Source: Cladopsammia gracilis
Taxonomy: Eukaryota > Cnidaria > Anthozoa > Scleractinia > Dendrophylliidae
Assembly: GCA_022457155.1 (NCBI GenBank)
Contig: JAJGOT010000155.1
Coordinates: forward strand, 249,001-313,000
Direction: 5' to 3'
Length of the DNA stretch: 64,000 nucleotides
How positions within the stretch are numbered: position 1 is the first letter of the stretch; each line of letters opens with the position of its first letter. A program made the position numbers and the translations under genes. The notes under the pieces were generated by a model, which searched no databases, was not told the DNA's origin, and saw nothing but the letters and a program-made list of their open reading frames with translations. This document shows, piece by piece, positions 55,501-64,000 of the stretch.

Positions 55501-58500
55501 TTTTTCTAAAAATTGTTAAGTCGAATTTCGTTTTGTTATTTTGGTGATTAATCTCTTGCTTAAGTTATGTAAAGCGAAAACTTCAAATAAAATTGTCATT
55601 GTTGTTTTTGTTTAAATTAGCAGCCTGTAATTCATTAGTATGCTCTATATACTCATTAGTATGCTCTATTTTCTCATTAGTATGCTCTATATAGAGCATA
55701 CTAATTAGGCTTTAAGACAAAGGAAAACAAAAGAATGCATTAGTATGTTCTATATAGAGCTTACTAATGAGTAGTTATTTTACCCCACAATTTCCCTGGG
55801 CTTCAAAGCCCCCGCCTCTTTACATAATTTAAGACAGTTTATGGGATATAGAGCACACAAATACTGGGCACTGATTGGCTGAGTGGGTGTGACCATTTTC
55901 TAATTGTTATAAAATTAATTAAAATCTCACAGAAGCATTGCTAAGCGCATGCAAATTCAAACCAAGAGGTAACAATTCAAGCATTTCAGTATAACAGCCT
56001 GTAAAAAAAAAACGAAACAAAGAACAATAAACATGTCGGGACTCAAAATTCCAGCCTTAATTTAATTTGTGATTTTAGTCTAGCGTTTTATATTCAAACT
56101 CGAGCAAAGGAAAGCGAAAACTGAACCATAAGATTAAACTAAACCGTAACATATGTTTTTGTTTTCTTCAGTTTCTTTTTGTCAAAGTCTGCGAAATAAA
56201 CTTAATCGTCTATCGGCTAATTTATAAAGTAAAAGTAAATTAAAGAAGAGGTACTGTAAACGCATACTAGTGACCGTAAATGCAAATACTGTAAACTGTA
56301 CTATACTGTACTGAATGTACGAGAATTAAAGTCATTTGTTTGGAGTTTTCGATCACACGTCTATTGTTTTATTGTACACAGCTCATTAGAATATAACGCG
56401 GCTCATTAGCATATAAAACACGGGTTATACGAATTCACTCTAATAGGTATATAAGGGGTTTGACGCTCATTAGTATTCACTTGTTAAGAAACCCGCGAAG
56501 AAGTGGATTTGGCGTGCCCACCCACCCGCCTCATCCGTGCCGCGTTTGATATCTTGCGCAAAAAAAAACATCTTTTGCTCTTCGATCTGGGTTTGTCCCA
56601 GGCCGGAGTTGCTTCCCGCACCTCATTTATAACAATACACGGCGCAGAATATTACACAATGCTCAATCTTTGTATTCAATCAGAAGGCCAAACAAAGATT
56701 CCTTTCGGACGCCTTACCGATATCAAATCTTTGTTCTTACTCCGGCAAATCTTAAGCACTTCATGCAATTATGATCTGTAATGTTTTCATTTTTATAAAT
56801 ATTCTTTTTTATTTGCTGTGAAAAATAAAGCGAAAAAGTTCTATAACATATTAATGTCTTGAGACTCAATTTGTGGTAGAATGATGTCTTTCTTTCTTTG
56901 TTTTTTAGGATGTATTTCCTGACAAAGCAACAGGAAGAAAAATTCTTTCCTTTGCAATCAAATGTCCAAGTGAAGATTGCGACTGGACCGGTGAACTGAG
57001 AAACAAAGAGGTAAAAACTGAAACACAAATATTATTGAAATTTTATTGTACTCAGTTTATCGCGAGCACACGGGACTTCAAGGAAAATCTCAGTCCTCGA
57101 TATCGAGTCGAACTCATGACTTTCCGTACACCGGAATGACGCTCTGACCACTGAGCTGCATGGGTACTAGTAACGAGCTTGGTGATTTACTAGTTTCAAA
57201 TGTGATACACACCCTGCATGACTACTGATGGATCAGTGATATAAAGAGAGTCGCGCGTGGTGATAAAAGAAAGGGGGTAAATGTTAAGCTTGATGATGTC
57301 ATCACAGTAAACTGTTTTGAGTTTGTCTCGAGCATGCGAGAGAAAGGGAAAATTTTTCCTCTTTTCAGTTTATTTTCAAAACATGACCGAGCTTAATGAC
57401 AAACCATTTTACACACCTTTTATTAGCACACGAAACATGGAAATTCTTATTGTTTCTGGTCAACAGCATGCACCGACTGAAAGATGTCGAAATTTGCATT
57501 TCACACCGACACTTTTCTAGTGGAACTTCGCATTTAAATCTAGTGATTCAATGATTTTATCAGAGCACCCCAGACCTATTGATTTAACGCCAAGTTGAAA
57601 CTCGTCGTCGCTTCTAGACACATTGCGTGCCTATTTTTTATTGTTCCTAACAGGTCCACTTGGAAACTTGCCCTTCCAAAGTTGTTTCCTGTTCCAACAA
57701 AAATTGTAACGTGACTTTGAAAAGAAAAGATCTGGAGCAACACGTGACGATCACGTGTGAGTGGAGGATCATAGAGTGTGAATACTGCAAGGAGCCACAC
57801 CCGGAGTGTCACATGCAGGTAACACTAATAGAATATCAGAGACTGTAATAACCACGTTATGTACCGTTTGCATAATGCTTTACCAATACCTTCGAACTTG
57901 ACAAACTTTGTGAACAACAGGCGCCCCAAACTCACTATCAGATAACGGGGACATGACTCTTGCTTATGAGCCAGCTTATGGATGAACGGTATTGTGTTAC
58001 AAAGATTCAGTTTACAAATGTTTGTATGGAAACGTAATGATTTTGTTGTAAATTCATAATCATATCTATCTATAATCCCATACAGCATCTATGGTATTTT
58101 TTCTATATTTTTCATACTGTCCAAATTAAAGATTAATTGGGATATTTTCCGTATGGACTTTTCTTAAGAAAGCTGAAAGCTACCCAATTGCTCAGAAATT
58201 AAATAGTTTCTTTCAGCCAATCAAAACTCAAGAAAAACAATAGAGATGAAATTTAAAACCAATCAGCGCGTAGCCATACAGCAGACTCAGCCTACAGCAA
58301 GTGTTTCGCAAAATGACGAGCGAGATTTTTGTTTCAAGCGATTTATTTGACGAGGTTTTTGAGGACGAACAGCCAGAAGAGAACCAGCAAGAAGATCGCA
58401 GGTTTCTCGAGATATCGTAGACAGATTAAAACGCCAAAGAGGAAGGTAACCAAAACAAGCACATCAACACCACTCAATGTATTTAAAGAGTGGCGTTTAG

Positions 58501-59511
58501 CACGCAAAGAACAAAGAGCCTTGCAAGACATACCCGTTGGAGAACTCGGCGCTGTTCTTTCTCAATTTTACGCATAAGTCAAAATTGGACTTAGCCTACT
58601 GCCTCGTCCCGTTTTGGCAGTCTCTGGAATTTTTTCACCCAATTATTTCTAAATTGGAGAGCATGTAATCCTATTACTATACATATAAACGCGTCCAAGC
58701 CGTCTTGGACATATTCACCCACAGGCGGTTCAGGCCTCGCCATTAGATAACTAAGACGTGACTATAAACTATGATCTTGGGTCCTGTGGGTGAATATGTC
58801 CAAGACGGTTTGGACAAGGGTATTTCGAATTTCCGAAACGAAGCTGATTCAAAACAAGTGATATGCAGCGAACGCGTTTTTGAGATAATTGTGTAGCAAG
58901 TGAACTGACAGGGGATTTGAGCATAACTGCTTTGATTCTATGGAAGAATTGTGGCAGTAGGGCTATTTTCCGTGGATTTATTCGCTTCGAGCGGCGGACA
59001 CTTCCGAAATCAGTGTTCTGCCTTGTCCTTTTCTTAGCAGTGGAGCACCCAAATAACGATAGCTCGCCGAAATCGCTTTAAATCGACCCGAGGAGCGGGC
59101 AAACAACAAAGAATACAGCACAGCGACAGGGTAAGTCAATTTATTCACAAAACATTCGAATTTTTACCTTTAAAACAAAACCGTTGTGTTCCCATACAAA
59201 CACCTGTTAATCGAATCTAGCTTTGTAACATAATACCGCTCATCCATAAGTTGTGGTAGTCAGTGAGCTTGGGCTGCCTGTATGTGAACTGACAGTTGTA
59301 ACTCACGCAGTCCCGGCCCTTATATTTTACACGTTGCTCACGTGATTAATAGTTCCGCATGCGCTGTAGCTGCGAAGAACTTATTTCTACATACTTTTGT
59401 AAATGAGAGGTGAACAATTCATATTTATTTTTGCAGGATCATATTGAAAAGTGCAACAAGTTCCCACTAGCTTGCCCCAACAGCTGTGGGGATTCAATTC
59501 CCAGGGAAATG
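49395..59511 (+). CDS. TRAF-like gene copy B (five exons seen; MATH end not found)
   Basis: Exons: 49395-49564, 54232-54295, 56909-57010, 57654-57818 and 59437-59511. All match copy A exons 1-5 in length, phase and splice sites, giving 192 codons. All eight RING ligands and the zinc-finger cysteines are intact and no stop or frameshift is present, so it could be translated. Differences include DFQC for ECQC and EHLDRD for EDLDRD. Copy B has an additional in-frame upstream ATG at 49377 (MDWFYK). Homology to copy A ends near 59845, in the intron after exon 5. No equivalent of exons 6-7 was found to base 64000. It is either a RING/zinc-finger-only protein lacking receptor binding, or its 3' exons lie beyond the window. 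Intron 2 is grossly enlarged by insertions. Confidence 0.82.
49650..49741. repeat. ACTTCGATAGG tandem repeat, about 34-bp unit
   Basis: Three units with GGACATCTTGTTAATACCTC in copy B intron 1. Copy A (39219-39290) has about two, so unit number changed after duplication. Confidence 0.75.
50683..52715. mobile_element. Composite insertion in copy B intron 1
   Basis: Copy A runs from TGAATATAGTTTAAA straight into GTGGGTCGCAGAAAG (about 40260-40300). Copy B has about 2 kb between the same flanks. It holds hairpins at about 50911-51030 (CGGGATTGCGGAAAATTGG mirrored) and 51098-51197 (ACTCATTTTAAAATGGTTAG mirrored), the palindrome and TIR unit 51341-52295, and unassigned sequence to 52715. Confidence 0.65.
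51341..52295. mobile_element. Palindrome plus 835-bp TIR element, first copy
   Basis: A palindrome of about 120 bp (GGTTAGACAATGAACGCGAG mirrored by GCGTTCATTGTCTAAC) precedes a unit bounded by TTAGAAAATGGTCA (51461) and TGACCATTTTCTAA (52295). Inside are ATTAGTATGCTCTATATAGA-type palindromes (52000-52170) and a short plus-strand frame TELEELEAILATQELLAFE (about 51680). The same palindrome and unit recur at 54793-55912. Confidence 0.75.
52807..52902. mobile_element. hAT-like MITE, 96 bp, 8-bp duplication
   Basis: TIRs TAGCCTAAGAAAACAGAC and the complement (TCTGTTTTCTCAAGCTA) are flanked by GGTTGCAA at 52799-52806 and 52903-52910. Copy A has the single GGTTGCAATG at about 40367, the unoccupied site. 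An 8-bp duplication points to hAT. Confidence 0.88.
53340..53745 (-). pseudogene. Penelope-like 3' fragment with hammerhead-like motif
   Basis: The minus frame from about 53737 reads VNDMQLIPIEKIFSNRDSIR, KAKEAFLISKGRTLVAHGLD and IREETY with a stop near 53596, the C-terminus of a GIY-YIG endonuclease. Downstream on the minus strand (53390-53418) is CTGAAGA, stem II GGCTGC/GCAGCC, GAAA. Absent from the copy A intron, so it inserted after duplication, already 5'-truncated. Confidence 0.82.
53385..53423 (-). ncRNA. Hammerhead ribozyme-like motif (copy 4)
   Basis: GTAC, CTGAAGA, GGCTGC/GCAGCC, GAAA, TATA, GTAC. Both stem I (GTAC/GTAC) and stem II are changed relative to the other copies while pairing is preserved. 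Confidence 0.7.
53799..54063. mobile_element. Hairpin MITE, about 265 bp
   Basis: CTACCGAAATCACTAAACTG at the left mirrors CAGTTTAGTGATTTCGGTAG at the right. GATCGCATTTGAATTTTGG and GGTCACGTGA blocks repeat in both arms. Copy A lacks it between TTCAAACGATTTT and CATGCACCATC. Open frames here are hairpin artefacts. Confidence 0.82.
54232..54295 (+). CDS. TRAF copy B exon 2 (end of RING)
   Basis: Same 64-bp microexon as copy A (QEVQAQPFTCPADREHLDRD), acceptor AAACAG|T, donor CGG|GTAAAT. A MITE begins six bases into the intron. Confidence 0.88.
54301..54472. mobile_element. Hairpin MITE next to the exon 2 splice donor
   Basis: TAGGCCATTTCCGAGTTGC at the left mirrors GCAACTCGGAAATGGCCTA at the right. 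The arms run about 80 bp to a small loop near 54385. Copy A has GTAAATCACTATCATTTATT uninterrupted at 41211. Confidence 0.88.
54684..56443. mobile_element. 1.76-kb element with 67-bp inverted ends
   Basis: The left arm 54684-54751 (TAGAGTGAATTCGTATAACC ... TCTAATGAGCTGTG) is matched almost perfectly by the inverted right arm 56377-56443. It encloses the second copy of the palindrome/TIR unit (54793-55912). Copy A intron 2 lacks the whole segment. No transposase identified; it is probably non-autonomous. Confidence 0.75.
54793..55912. mobile_element. Palindrome plus TIR element, second copy
   Basis: Close copy of 51341-52295 with a longer palindrome loop (54855-54885) and about 130 extra bases at 55345-55485. 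TTAGAAAATGGTCA at about 54945 and TGACCATTTTCTAA at about 55904 bound the inner unit. The short frame TELEELEAVLATQELLAFE is retained near 55150. Confidence 0.75.
56909..57010 (+). CDS. TRAF copy B exon 3
   Basis: 34 codons, protein sequence identical or nearly so to copy A exon 3; acceptor TTTTTTAG, donor GAG|GTAAAA. Confidence 0.9.
57055..57170 (-). repeat. tRNA-derived SINE in copy B intron 3
   Basis: Orthologous to the insertion at 42895-43010. A-box and B-box slightly more degraded. Confidence 0.65.
57654..57818 (+). CDS. TRAF copy B exon 4 (zinc fingers)
   Basis: 55 codons; all Cys/His positions of copy A exon 4 retained. Acceptor CCTAACAG, donor CAG|GTAACA. Confidence 0.9.
58058..58608 (+). 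mobile_element. Inserted element fragment with possible Crypton-like N-terminal coding
   Basis: Absent from copy A intron 4 (43715-43740). After a promoter-like stretch, an ATG at about 58313 opens MTSEIFVSSDLFDEVFEDEQ, rich in acidic residues and then broken. Another frame gives KRKVTKTSTSTPLNVFKEWR, then GELGAVLSQFYA and a stop at 58577. The pattern of a basic linker, NVFKEWR and an LxxFY-type end resembles the N-terminal region of Crypton/KIAA1958-like tyrosine recombinases in cnidarians. The catalytic domain is absent. Confidence 0.45.
58690..58825. repeat. Hairpin element in copy B intron 4
   Basis: Orthologous to 43800-43945 (GGACATATTCACCCACAGGC and its mirror). Confidence 0.7.
58938..59137. 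mobile_element. About 200-bp insertion in copy B intron 4
   Basis: Copy A reads directly from AACTGTTTTGATT to AATTCACAAAAC. Copy B has about 200 GC-richer bases between, ending ACAGGGTAAGTCAA, which contains a strong splice-donor-like GGTAAGT. Origin unknown. Confidence 0.6.
59437..59511 (+). CDS. TRAF copy B exon 5 (zinc finger)
   Basis: 25 codons, DHIEKCNKFPLACPNSCGDS to IPREM; the last exon of copy B seen in the window. Donor ATG|GTAACT is intact, so splicing onward is possible. Confidence 0.88.
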
Positions 59512-59969
59512 GTAACTGAATTTCCGTTGTTGTCTTTCATCTTAAATACAGGAAGTGAGCGATGATAGGCTGTCATCGCGGGCTGTCTGCTTTTTGGCTG
59601 ACGTAATACATTTATGATAATTTCATGTACTTATAAGCATTATTGAGCAATATGACGCATACAGTCCCCATTTTATGGGTTTCTGTAAATAGCAAACGCC
59701 CAATCCATAGCGTGGATGATCAGGGCTTGCACTTTGTCAGGAATCTCCTCTTTAAGCAAATTAGCAATGTTGAACCTGTGACCGAGGTCACAGTCTGCAC
59801 AACCATAGCTTCAAGCTTCATTACGACTTGGTGACACACCCAAGGCGAGAAAACTATGGTATCTTAACGAATTTGGTGACTGAAATATTCCAGCTGTAGT
59901 GTGTTGCCCAATAAGTATATTTCTATATCACCGACGTAGCCAAAGACATGGGCATGGACGGCCATAGCG

Positions 59970-60075
59970 GCCGTGTTATCTTTATTAAACAGCAAAAACG
60001 TTTACAAAGGCTACTATAAAAATAGAAAGTATATTAAGTTTCATCGCGTCTGTTCAGGATACTGTTTTCTGGAGA
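59970..60075 (-). pseudogene. Penelope-like 3'-end remnant
   Basis: The reverse complement of AAAAACGTTTACAAAGGCTA, CTATAAAAATAGAAA and TTTCATCGCGTCTGTTCA matches the ORF end and 3'UTR of the element at 37592-38255 (about 38045-38110). Only about 100 bp remain, just past the point where TRAF copy B homology stops. Confidence 0.65.
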
Positions 60076-61206
60076 CCATACCTACACTTATCAATCGGCT
60101 TTTAAGCGGTCTTCTCCAAGTCAGATCAACGTGAAATTTTCACCAATAAATTGAAATTGAAGTTTGGCAAAATGTATTTTCTGGTAAAATTGATATTACC
60201 ATGACGACAATAAACAAGAAACTTTGAAATCAGTAAAAGTGAAATTTTGATCATGAGCGTTTAAGATTTCGCATTGAAAATCCCTCGTAGACATCTGGTG
60301 TATGGTGCATGGCGTATATATTTTGCAAAGTTAAAAAAATTTTGTGTGTTTGATTTCAAATAAATCGCAATAGCATTTCAAACCTTACTGGTAATAAATT
60401 GGTTGAGAGATTAACACTGGTTTTGTGAAATTACTTCAAGATAGTGTCAAAAAAAAGCTTGATGTTATGTTTGCACATCATAACATTTTTATTTACTTTC
60501 TCTTTCGCGATCTTGAGAACTACCTTTTTTCCTAACATCGCCCAATGTGCAAATTTTGGGTAATTTTAGATTTCAATCGGTTTTGCAAAAATCTGAGGAA
60601 CAGCTCGATGGATTTTTTAAAGGTTTATCACGCATGCTTACCGATGTTAAAAATATTATCTTAAAGTTTCATTGACATTGATTCACTGGAACGCCTTTAA
60701 ATTTAAAGATGAAGACGACGAACGAAACGGCCGAAAAGTTTGCGTTACAGATTCACCTATTTATCTCGTTAATGCGCATGCGCATAAACGAGATTTCGGA
60801 ATCAGTACAATATCAAAGGGCTCTTAAAGCCATTTCGTTAATGCGAGAGAATGTAAGGTTAATAAACAACAACAACAACAACAACAACAAGAATTGGAAA
60901 AGTTGGGTGCCTTTGATAGGTAAATGTAGTAAAGACGTGATAGGTAATATGTGTAAAGCTGCTAAATGGTTTATTGAAGTTGAAAGATTGAAAATACCTG
61001 TAGGTCTAATCGTAGAGTTAGACATTGCAGTCATAGAGGACTTAAGGGCTCTTTTAGGAGCCACCAAATCAATAAAAGTCATGAGCAACAAAATAATCAC
61101 GAGTATGAATGTAAATAATTTTCATGTTAATTTAGCGTATTTGTTCAAAATAGCCTTCATTTTACAGCTGAGGGGAAACTTTAACTTGATTATATTAAGC
61201 GAATGA
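60076..61206. other. Unassigned; open frame 60709-61206 over an (AAC)n tract
   Basis: A 165-codon plus-strand frame contains a poly-Asn run from an AAC microsatellite (60867-60891) and a repeat segment (ATATCAAAGGGCTCTTAAAG) related to 14566-14600. The C-terminal half (VPLIGKCSKDVIGNMCKAAK) has no recognised domain. A small palindrome ATGCGCATGCGCAT lies at 60773. Probably not a gene, but not excluded. Confidence 0.3.
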
Positions 61207-64000
61207 GCCGAGGCCAATTTGGTTGCTACGGGGGGAAATTATGAGGAGGGATGGAGGTGGCAAAACTACTTAGATTCAATCTATCTTTAGAGAGCCCTTT
61301 TACTTAGTTAATTTTCTATGTTTTGTATCAGTCACAGTATTTTAGTAGCAATGACTTGTATGGCATTACAATGGCGATTTTCTTATCGATCGAAATTTGG
61401 GAAAGATGTACGAAGCTGGTTAAAAAATATTTACTATCTTTATTTATTGATATTTAAACAAAACTAAAACATATTGCAACGATTTTCATTTGGGATTAAA
61501 ATTGATTTACTAGCAATGTTTTTAAACAGCCAATTTATATGTGCAGTGTAAATGTGGATGTATGAGACAAAACAAGAACTTTGTGCATGTGAATAAGTTC
61601 AGTAAAAAGACTTCAGTAAAAAAGGAATGTTTTATCTAAATACTTCACTAAGGTAGACTATTGTAAAAAAGGCAAATGAAAATATTTTACTTGTCGCTTT
61701 TTCCGTCAACTAAAAAATTGTGTACCTTCGGGCAGAATGGTGTCTCTTGTAGGAATAGAGCTGGTGATTAGATTTCGTTTCCTTTTATAGCTGAAGCTGT
61801 TTTCAAAACATCTCGGCTTAAAGAAGCCTTGGTAAAAACGACAAGCGACCTGGCCCCGAAAATTGCCGACATGAGACGTTCTGAACAGCGAGAAGCGGCT
61901 CGATTCCGCTTCAAAAATACGACAAATTACGACAGCGACTTTAGAAGGTTGTGCAATTTACCAATAAAAATCAAACATTATTGACCATATCGTTCATATC
62001 AACACTCGACGGCCAACGGTCTGTTTTAATGATCAATTTGTTATTGAAACGTCTACCAACCTCGTTCCCAAGGCCCCTATCTTCCTCTCTCTTGGATCGG
62101 ACGTGCAGTTAGAGTACACCCTAGACTCCCAGTATACACATACATATCCGTGACCTTTGATTTTTGATTTTTTGGCGCAAATTGGTTTTAACAAGCTTAA
62201 TAATTTTCCTTCGAGCATTTTTATTTTAAAAAGAGACTTTTCTTTTGATCTTGATGAAAAATTGCACTTTATCAAATAAAGACAAATAAGTGACAGGTCA
62301 CGCTTGTGGTTTCCGTTCGAATTACACGCGTCGGCTCCCCCGACGGTGTCAATTTGCGCGAGGGCAAAAGTAACGTCCCTCCCCTCGGGTGAATGTCATT
62401 TTGTCTCTGTGACGCGGTCGCTAAGTTTTAGTATTCGAATTCGTGGTACAGCCGTTTGGATCGCGGACAATGGCGAAGCGAAGATGGCCAGAATCGCTCC
62501 AAAACGGAGCCCTTTTAGAGCCCGTGAAAGGGAATTTGGAAGCTAGCACGAATCGCACGGGTAGACATTTAACCTGCGGCCTCACTGGTGGCAATTCGGG
62601 GAGCTTGAGTTAAATTGTTATTTTAGAATTTATTGGCTTTCGCGTGGCGAGGGTTCGCTCAGAGGTCTCCAGCCTTCCCTTCTTTTATAGTGGATAGTGG
62701 GGCGAGTGACAAAAGTTGTAAAAATGCATTTAAACCGGTCAGGATACATCAAGAGACAATAAAGTAAAGGTGAGAAGACTTTAGTGTGTAATATTTTCGA
62801 TTTTTCTATCGCTTATCAATTCCGTGACAAATCGTATTATTACCTAGTATATTTCATTACTGTGTACTGGATATCACGATTGGTCTGCCTGTGGGATCAT
62901 CCAATTTAAATCTTTGATGTGTGCCACAACGCATCGGATAAATGTTTACGCTTATCCGCGTTTGTAGATCTTTATATATAAGATATAAACATCTAAGAAT
63001 TTTACGGAGATTTTAAAGAAGAAAAGAACTGATCCATGACCTATGGTCGCTACAATGTCTGTCATTGATCGATCAGAGTCCGTTCACGCATATTCATTGC
63101 TATTTTAAGACTTAAATTCAGTCAGGAAGTCAAGACAAAAAAGTGCATATCCTTAGAATTCCTCTATTCCTCAAAGAAAGAATTAAGCAAATGTGTATTT
63201 TTCCAACGTTAATTTCATTTTTAAGACAGTTTTGAGATTCGCTCTTTCATGTTCTTTATAATCTTCCGGAAACCGGACATTCCACAAAGATAACAAGGTA
63301 TTGCAGAACATTCATAATCCATCGGATCAACAAAAGCAAAGAAACTTTTGATAACTTAGACGTCAGATGTGGGTGGGCTGAAATATCTGTTTTCCGCTTA
63401 GTTGTCAATGCTTGTTAAAGGAAATATTTCACGCAGTTGTATGTTGTTATCGATATCGATGTGAAATGTTTTGGAAAGTGACGCGGACATTGATTTTTCT
63501 TTTGTGGAGAGTTGAAAAAGAAATGGCTGCATAAGTTAATGTTATACATGAATGGGTTATTTGCGAATATATAGTAGTTCTGTCTTTTTTTATTCGAAAG
63601 TCGAGAGTTTTCTATTTCCGGTATCATGTGTTTAGTAACTATTAGAGATTAAATGGGTCTGCTTTAAACCTCAAAATATAGTGTTGACAGTGTGTGTCTT
63701 CTTAACGACCCCCGGGGTCACGACCGCAGTAAAATTAAGATCCAAGTCTTATGCGATAGTCATATATTGGAATAGTGGGATCTTGCAATTGTTTTTAAAT
63801 AGCTCCTCAGAGTTTATTCCGCGTGTAAGTGTAATGTGTTTCTCGGAGCTAGGCAGTATCTCCATTGTCAGAAGTATAGCATCATTACATCCGGTTTGAA
63901 ATATTTGAATCTCCAGCATTATAGCTGTACACTCTTTATCAAGTTTCCCGGAAAGTGACATCATGAAACTTAGCGCCCCAATTTCTCAAATTATAAAATT
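61207..64000. other. About 2.8 kb without a recognisable gene
   Basis: Mostly AT-rich with a more GC-rich patch around 62300-62700. No TRAF exon 6 or exon 7 equivalent, no retroelement motif and no tRNA was seen. Short open frames (for example 62304-62546 and 63681-63899) have no recognised domain. Confidence 0.45.

Noticed and set aside
60709..61206. 165-aa ORF as a host gene or a substitute 3' exon of TRAF copy B
   Set aside because: It includes an AAC microsatellite and a dispersed repeat, shows no domain, and has no convincing splice acceptor linking it to 59511.

Overview
The window reads as a stretch of an intron-rich, AT-rich animal genome, most likely a cnidarian such as a stony coral. 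The evidence is a multi-exon TRAF-family gene with GT/AG introns, eukaryotic poly(A) signals and a dense, diverse repeat load (LINEs, Penelope-like elements, a DIRS/Ngaro-type tyrosine-recombinase retroelement, many short terminal-inverted-repeat elements, SINE-like tRNA and 5S derivatives). There are no operons or bacterial-type genes. The cnidarian assignment is inference from repeat flavour, not from a marker gene.

The only convincing host genes are two tandem, same-strand copies of a TRAF-like RING/zinc-finger gene. Copy A (coding exons 38961-46334, seven exons, 448 codons before the stop) has a C3HC3D RING, TRAF-type zinc fingers, a short coiled coil and a complete C-terminal TRAF (MATH) domain. 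Copy B (exons 49395-59511) keeps the first five coding exons in frame, but homology to A stops near 59845 and no coiled coil or MATH exon is visible up to the window end. It is either a RING/zinc-finger-only derivative or its last exons lie beyond base 64000. A third block (9720-14565) repeats only the 5' flank of the same gene, is split by a 3.3 kb insertion and has no RING exon. Because A and B are paralogous introns, each serves as the empty-site control for insertions in the other.

Layout: 1-9000 LINE fragments, a 398-bp-spaced repeat pair, a foldback element that contains a tRNA-like element, and hairpin elements; 9700-14570 the vestigial TRAF 5' block with its insertions; 14570-18600 mostly featureless, then SINE-like and 5S-like sequences; 19200-22000 a decayed DIRS/Ngaro-type element with 3' direct repeats; 22550-24000 an AAAATCTCTGTAAA-rich region and a 35-bp satellite; 24480-26130 a nested Penelope-like element bounded by inverted terminal segments with hammerhead-ribozyme cores; 27800-28900 a large inverted repeat in a TACATGTA-rich region; 31870-33110 two TTA-flanked hairpin elements; 34040-36090 a decayed L1/Tx1-like LINE; 36460-37110 a minisatellite; 37590-38250 a second Penelope-like 3' end; 38300-59850 the TRAF pair, with copy B's introns crowded by insertions; 59850-64000 mostly unassigned.

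The most notable observations are the structural asymmetry of the TRAF pair, hairpin elements datable against the paralogous empty site (one only a few bases from a splice donor), four hammerhead cores whose stems covary between Penelope-like copies, and a possible 11 kb structure with matching inverted ends around the satellite.
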